Assembly (NCBI GenBank): GCA_029063695.1
Contig: JAIDNR010000268.1
Span: 1-14,379, forward strand
Reading direction: 5' to 3'
Origin: Ruminococcus sp.
GTDB lineage: Bacteria > Bacillota > Clostridia > Oscillospirales > Ruminococcaceae
Length of the DNA: 14,379 bases
Within the stretch, counting starts at the first letter, position 1; every line of letters starts with the position of its first letter. Positions 13,640 through 14,379 of this stretch are shown here, piece by piece. The position numbers and the translations under genes are program-made. The notes under the pieces were generated by a model, which did no database searches, was not told the origin of the DNA, and saw nothing but the letters and a program-made list of their open reading frames with translations.

Positions 13640-14379
13640 TTGAATATAATTTCAGTTGGTCTCAACTGCATTTATGACAGTGACTACAGCTATAAATCCG
13701 ATAAAAAGAACATCTTTTTGCTTGTATTTTCAAAAAGCAGAATAGCAATAGATAGTTCGGTTATGTCGGAAAATACTCTGATAATATACGATGGTACGGC
13801 TTCTATCAATTATTCGGCGGCAGACGATTTTCTTGTATGCGACTGGATTTGCTTTGAAGCTGATAAAGATACCGATTTTCTTGATGCGGAACTTGACTTC
13901 AATGTCCCGATAAACAATTCTGACAGTGATTTTATTAGTCAGCTTATAAGGAATATCACATCGGAATTTTATTCCATGAACGGCAGACGGATTAAAATGC
14001 TTGATTTCATGATGAAAACGCTGTTGATGAAAGCGGCGGAGAGCTGTACACACAGGAACAGCATACAGACGGCTGAACCGCATTTCAGCTCACTGAGTGA
14101 ACTTCGTGAGAAGATATACCGCAATCCGCAGATGAAGTGGAATGTAGATACAATGGCGGCTGATGTCAATATGTCACGCTCATATTTTCAGCACGTCTAC
14201 CGTGAAATTTTCGGTATTTCCTGCATGACCGATGTAATCAGCGGAAAAATTGAGAAAGCAAAAGAAATACTCAGCGAAACAGGCTGTACAGTCTCACAGG
14301 TTGCGGCAATGTGCGGTTATGATAATGAAGAGCATTTTATGAGGCAGTTTAAAAAAATCGTGGGGGTTACTCCCACAGG
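13640..14379 (+). CDS. AraC-family transcriptional regulator (3' end missing)
   Basis: The frame is open from TTG 13640 to the window end (246 codons plus 2 bases). Translation begins MNIISVGLNCIYDSDYSY. The N-terminal half (about 1-150) is a sensor-like domain I do not recognise. It resembles the cupin-like domain of many AraC regulators only in size and position. The C-terminal AraC DNA-binding domain has two helix-turn-helix units. The first is WNVDTMAADVNMSRSYFQ, followed by HVYREIFGIS. The second is TVSQVAAMCGYDNEEHFMRQ, followed by FKKIVGVTP, the family signature. Only the last few residues should be missing. It follows the glycosylase gene by 4 bases and is probably in the same operon. 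In other bacteria AraC-type proteins (Ada) regulate alkylation repair, but this protein shows no Ada methyl-acceptor domain, so a link to the glycosylase is only positional. Confidence 0.88.
   Translation, partial: MNIISVGLNCIYDSDYSYKSDKKNIFLLVFSKSRIAIDSSVMSENTLIIYDGTASINYSAADDFLVCDWICFEADKDTDFLDAELDFNVPINNSDSDFISQLIRNITSEFYSMNGRRIKMLDFMMKTLLMKAAESCTHRNSIQTAEPHFSSLSELREKIYRNPQMKWNVDTMAADVNMSRSYFQHVYREIFGISCMTDVISGKIEKAKEILSETGCTVSQVAAMCGYDNEEHFMRQFKKIVGVTPT

Noticed and set aside
13730..14169. Minus-strand open frames near the window end
   Set aside because: The + strand frame from TTG 13640 encodes a clear AraC-family protein with both helix-turn-helix units, so the minus-strand frames are shadows.

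Overview
This window is a chromosomal stretch of a low-to-medium G+C Gram-positive bacterium. It most resembles the class Clostridia, family Oscillospiraceae/Ruminococcaceae. This is inferred from the ftsW-murG-murA-ftsQ-ftsZ order, a DivIVA-like gene and a SigH-like sigma factor after ftsZ, the trmK/nif3 pairing and the RqcH-type NFACT protein. All genes read left to right on the + strand, and no convincing minus-strand gene was seen.

Region 1 (1-5981) is the distal part of a division and cell-wall (dcw) cluster: the end of ftsW, then murG, murA, ftsQ/divIB and ftsZ. FtsW polymerises glycan from lipid II, MurG makes lipid II, MurA commits UDP-GlcNAc to the pathway, FtsQ/DivIB links the divisome across the membrane and FtsZ forms the ring. 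No ftsA, murB, murC or ddl lies between these genes. ftsZ has its own good sigma-A-type promoter and is closed by a strong intrinsic terminator. FtsQ carries an unusual extracellular tail of three DxDGDG calcium-loop-like repeats behind a Thr-rich linker.

Region 2 (about 6071-7635) is a strongly promoted single gene for a 489-residue coiled-coil protein with a DivIVA-type N terminus and seven 11-residue repeats.

Region 3 (7636-9068) is the least ordinary part. A SigH-like sigma factor with a TTG start is followed by an RNA element that folds like a tRNA but lacks a normal anticodon loop and the elbow bases G18/G19 and U55. After it come a 91-residue double zinc-ribbon protein, a leader with two strong stem-loops, and a 67-residue DUF1858-type CxxC redox protein ending in a probable terminator.

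Region 4 (9095-14379) is a compact operon-like run for RNA modification, ribosome rescue and DNA repair: a TrmK-Nif3 fusion, an RlmA-type 23S rRNA methyltransferase, RqcH, a short AAG-family 3-methyladenine DNA glycosylase, and an AraC-family regulator cut by the window end. Intergenic gaps here are only 3-15 bases, so co-transcription is likely.

There is no sign of a mobile element, CRISPR array or phage genes. The candidate for something undescribed is the tRNA-like element at 8339-8412. The calcium-loop tail on FtsQ comes second.
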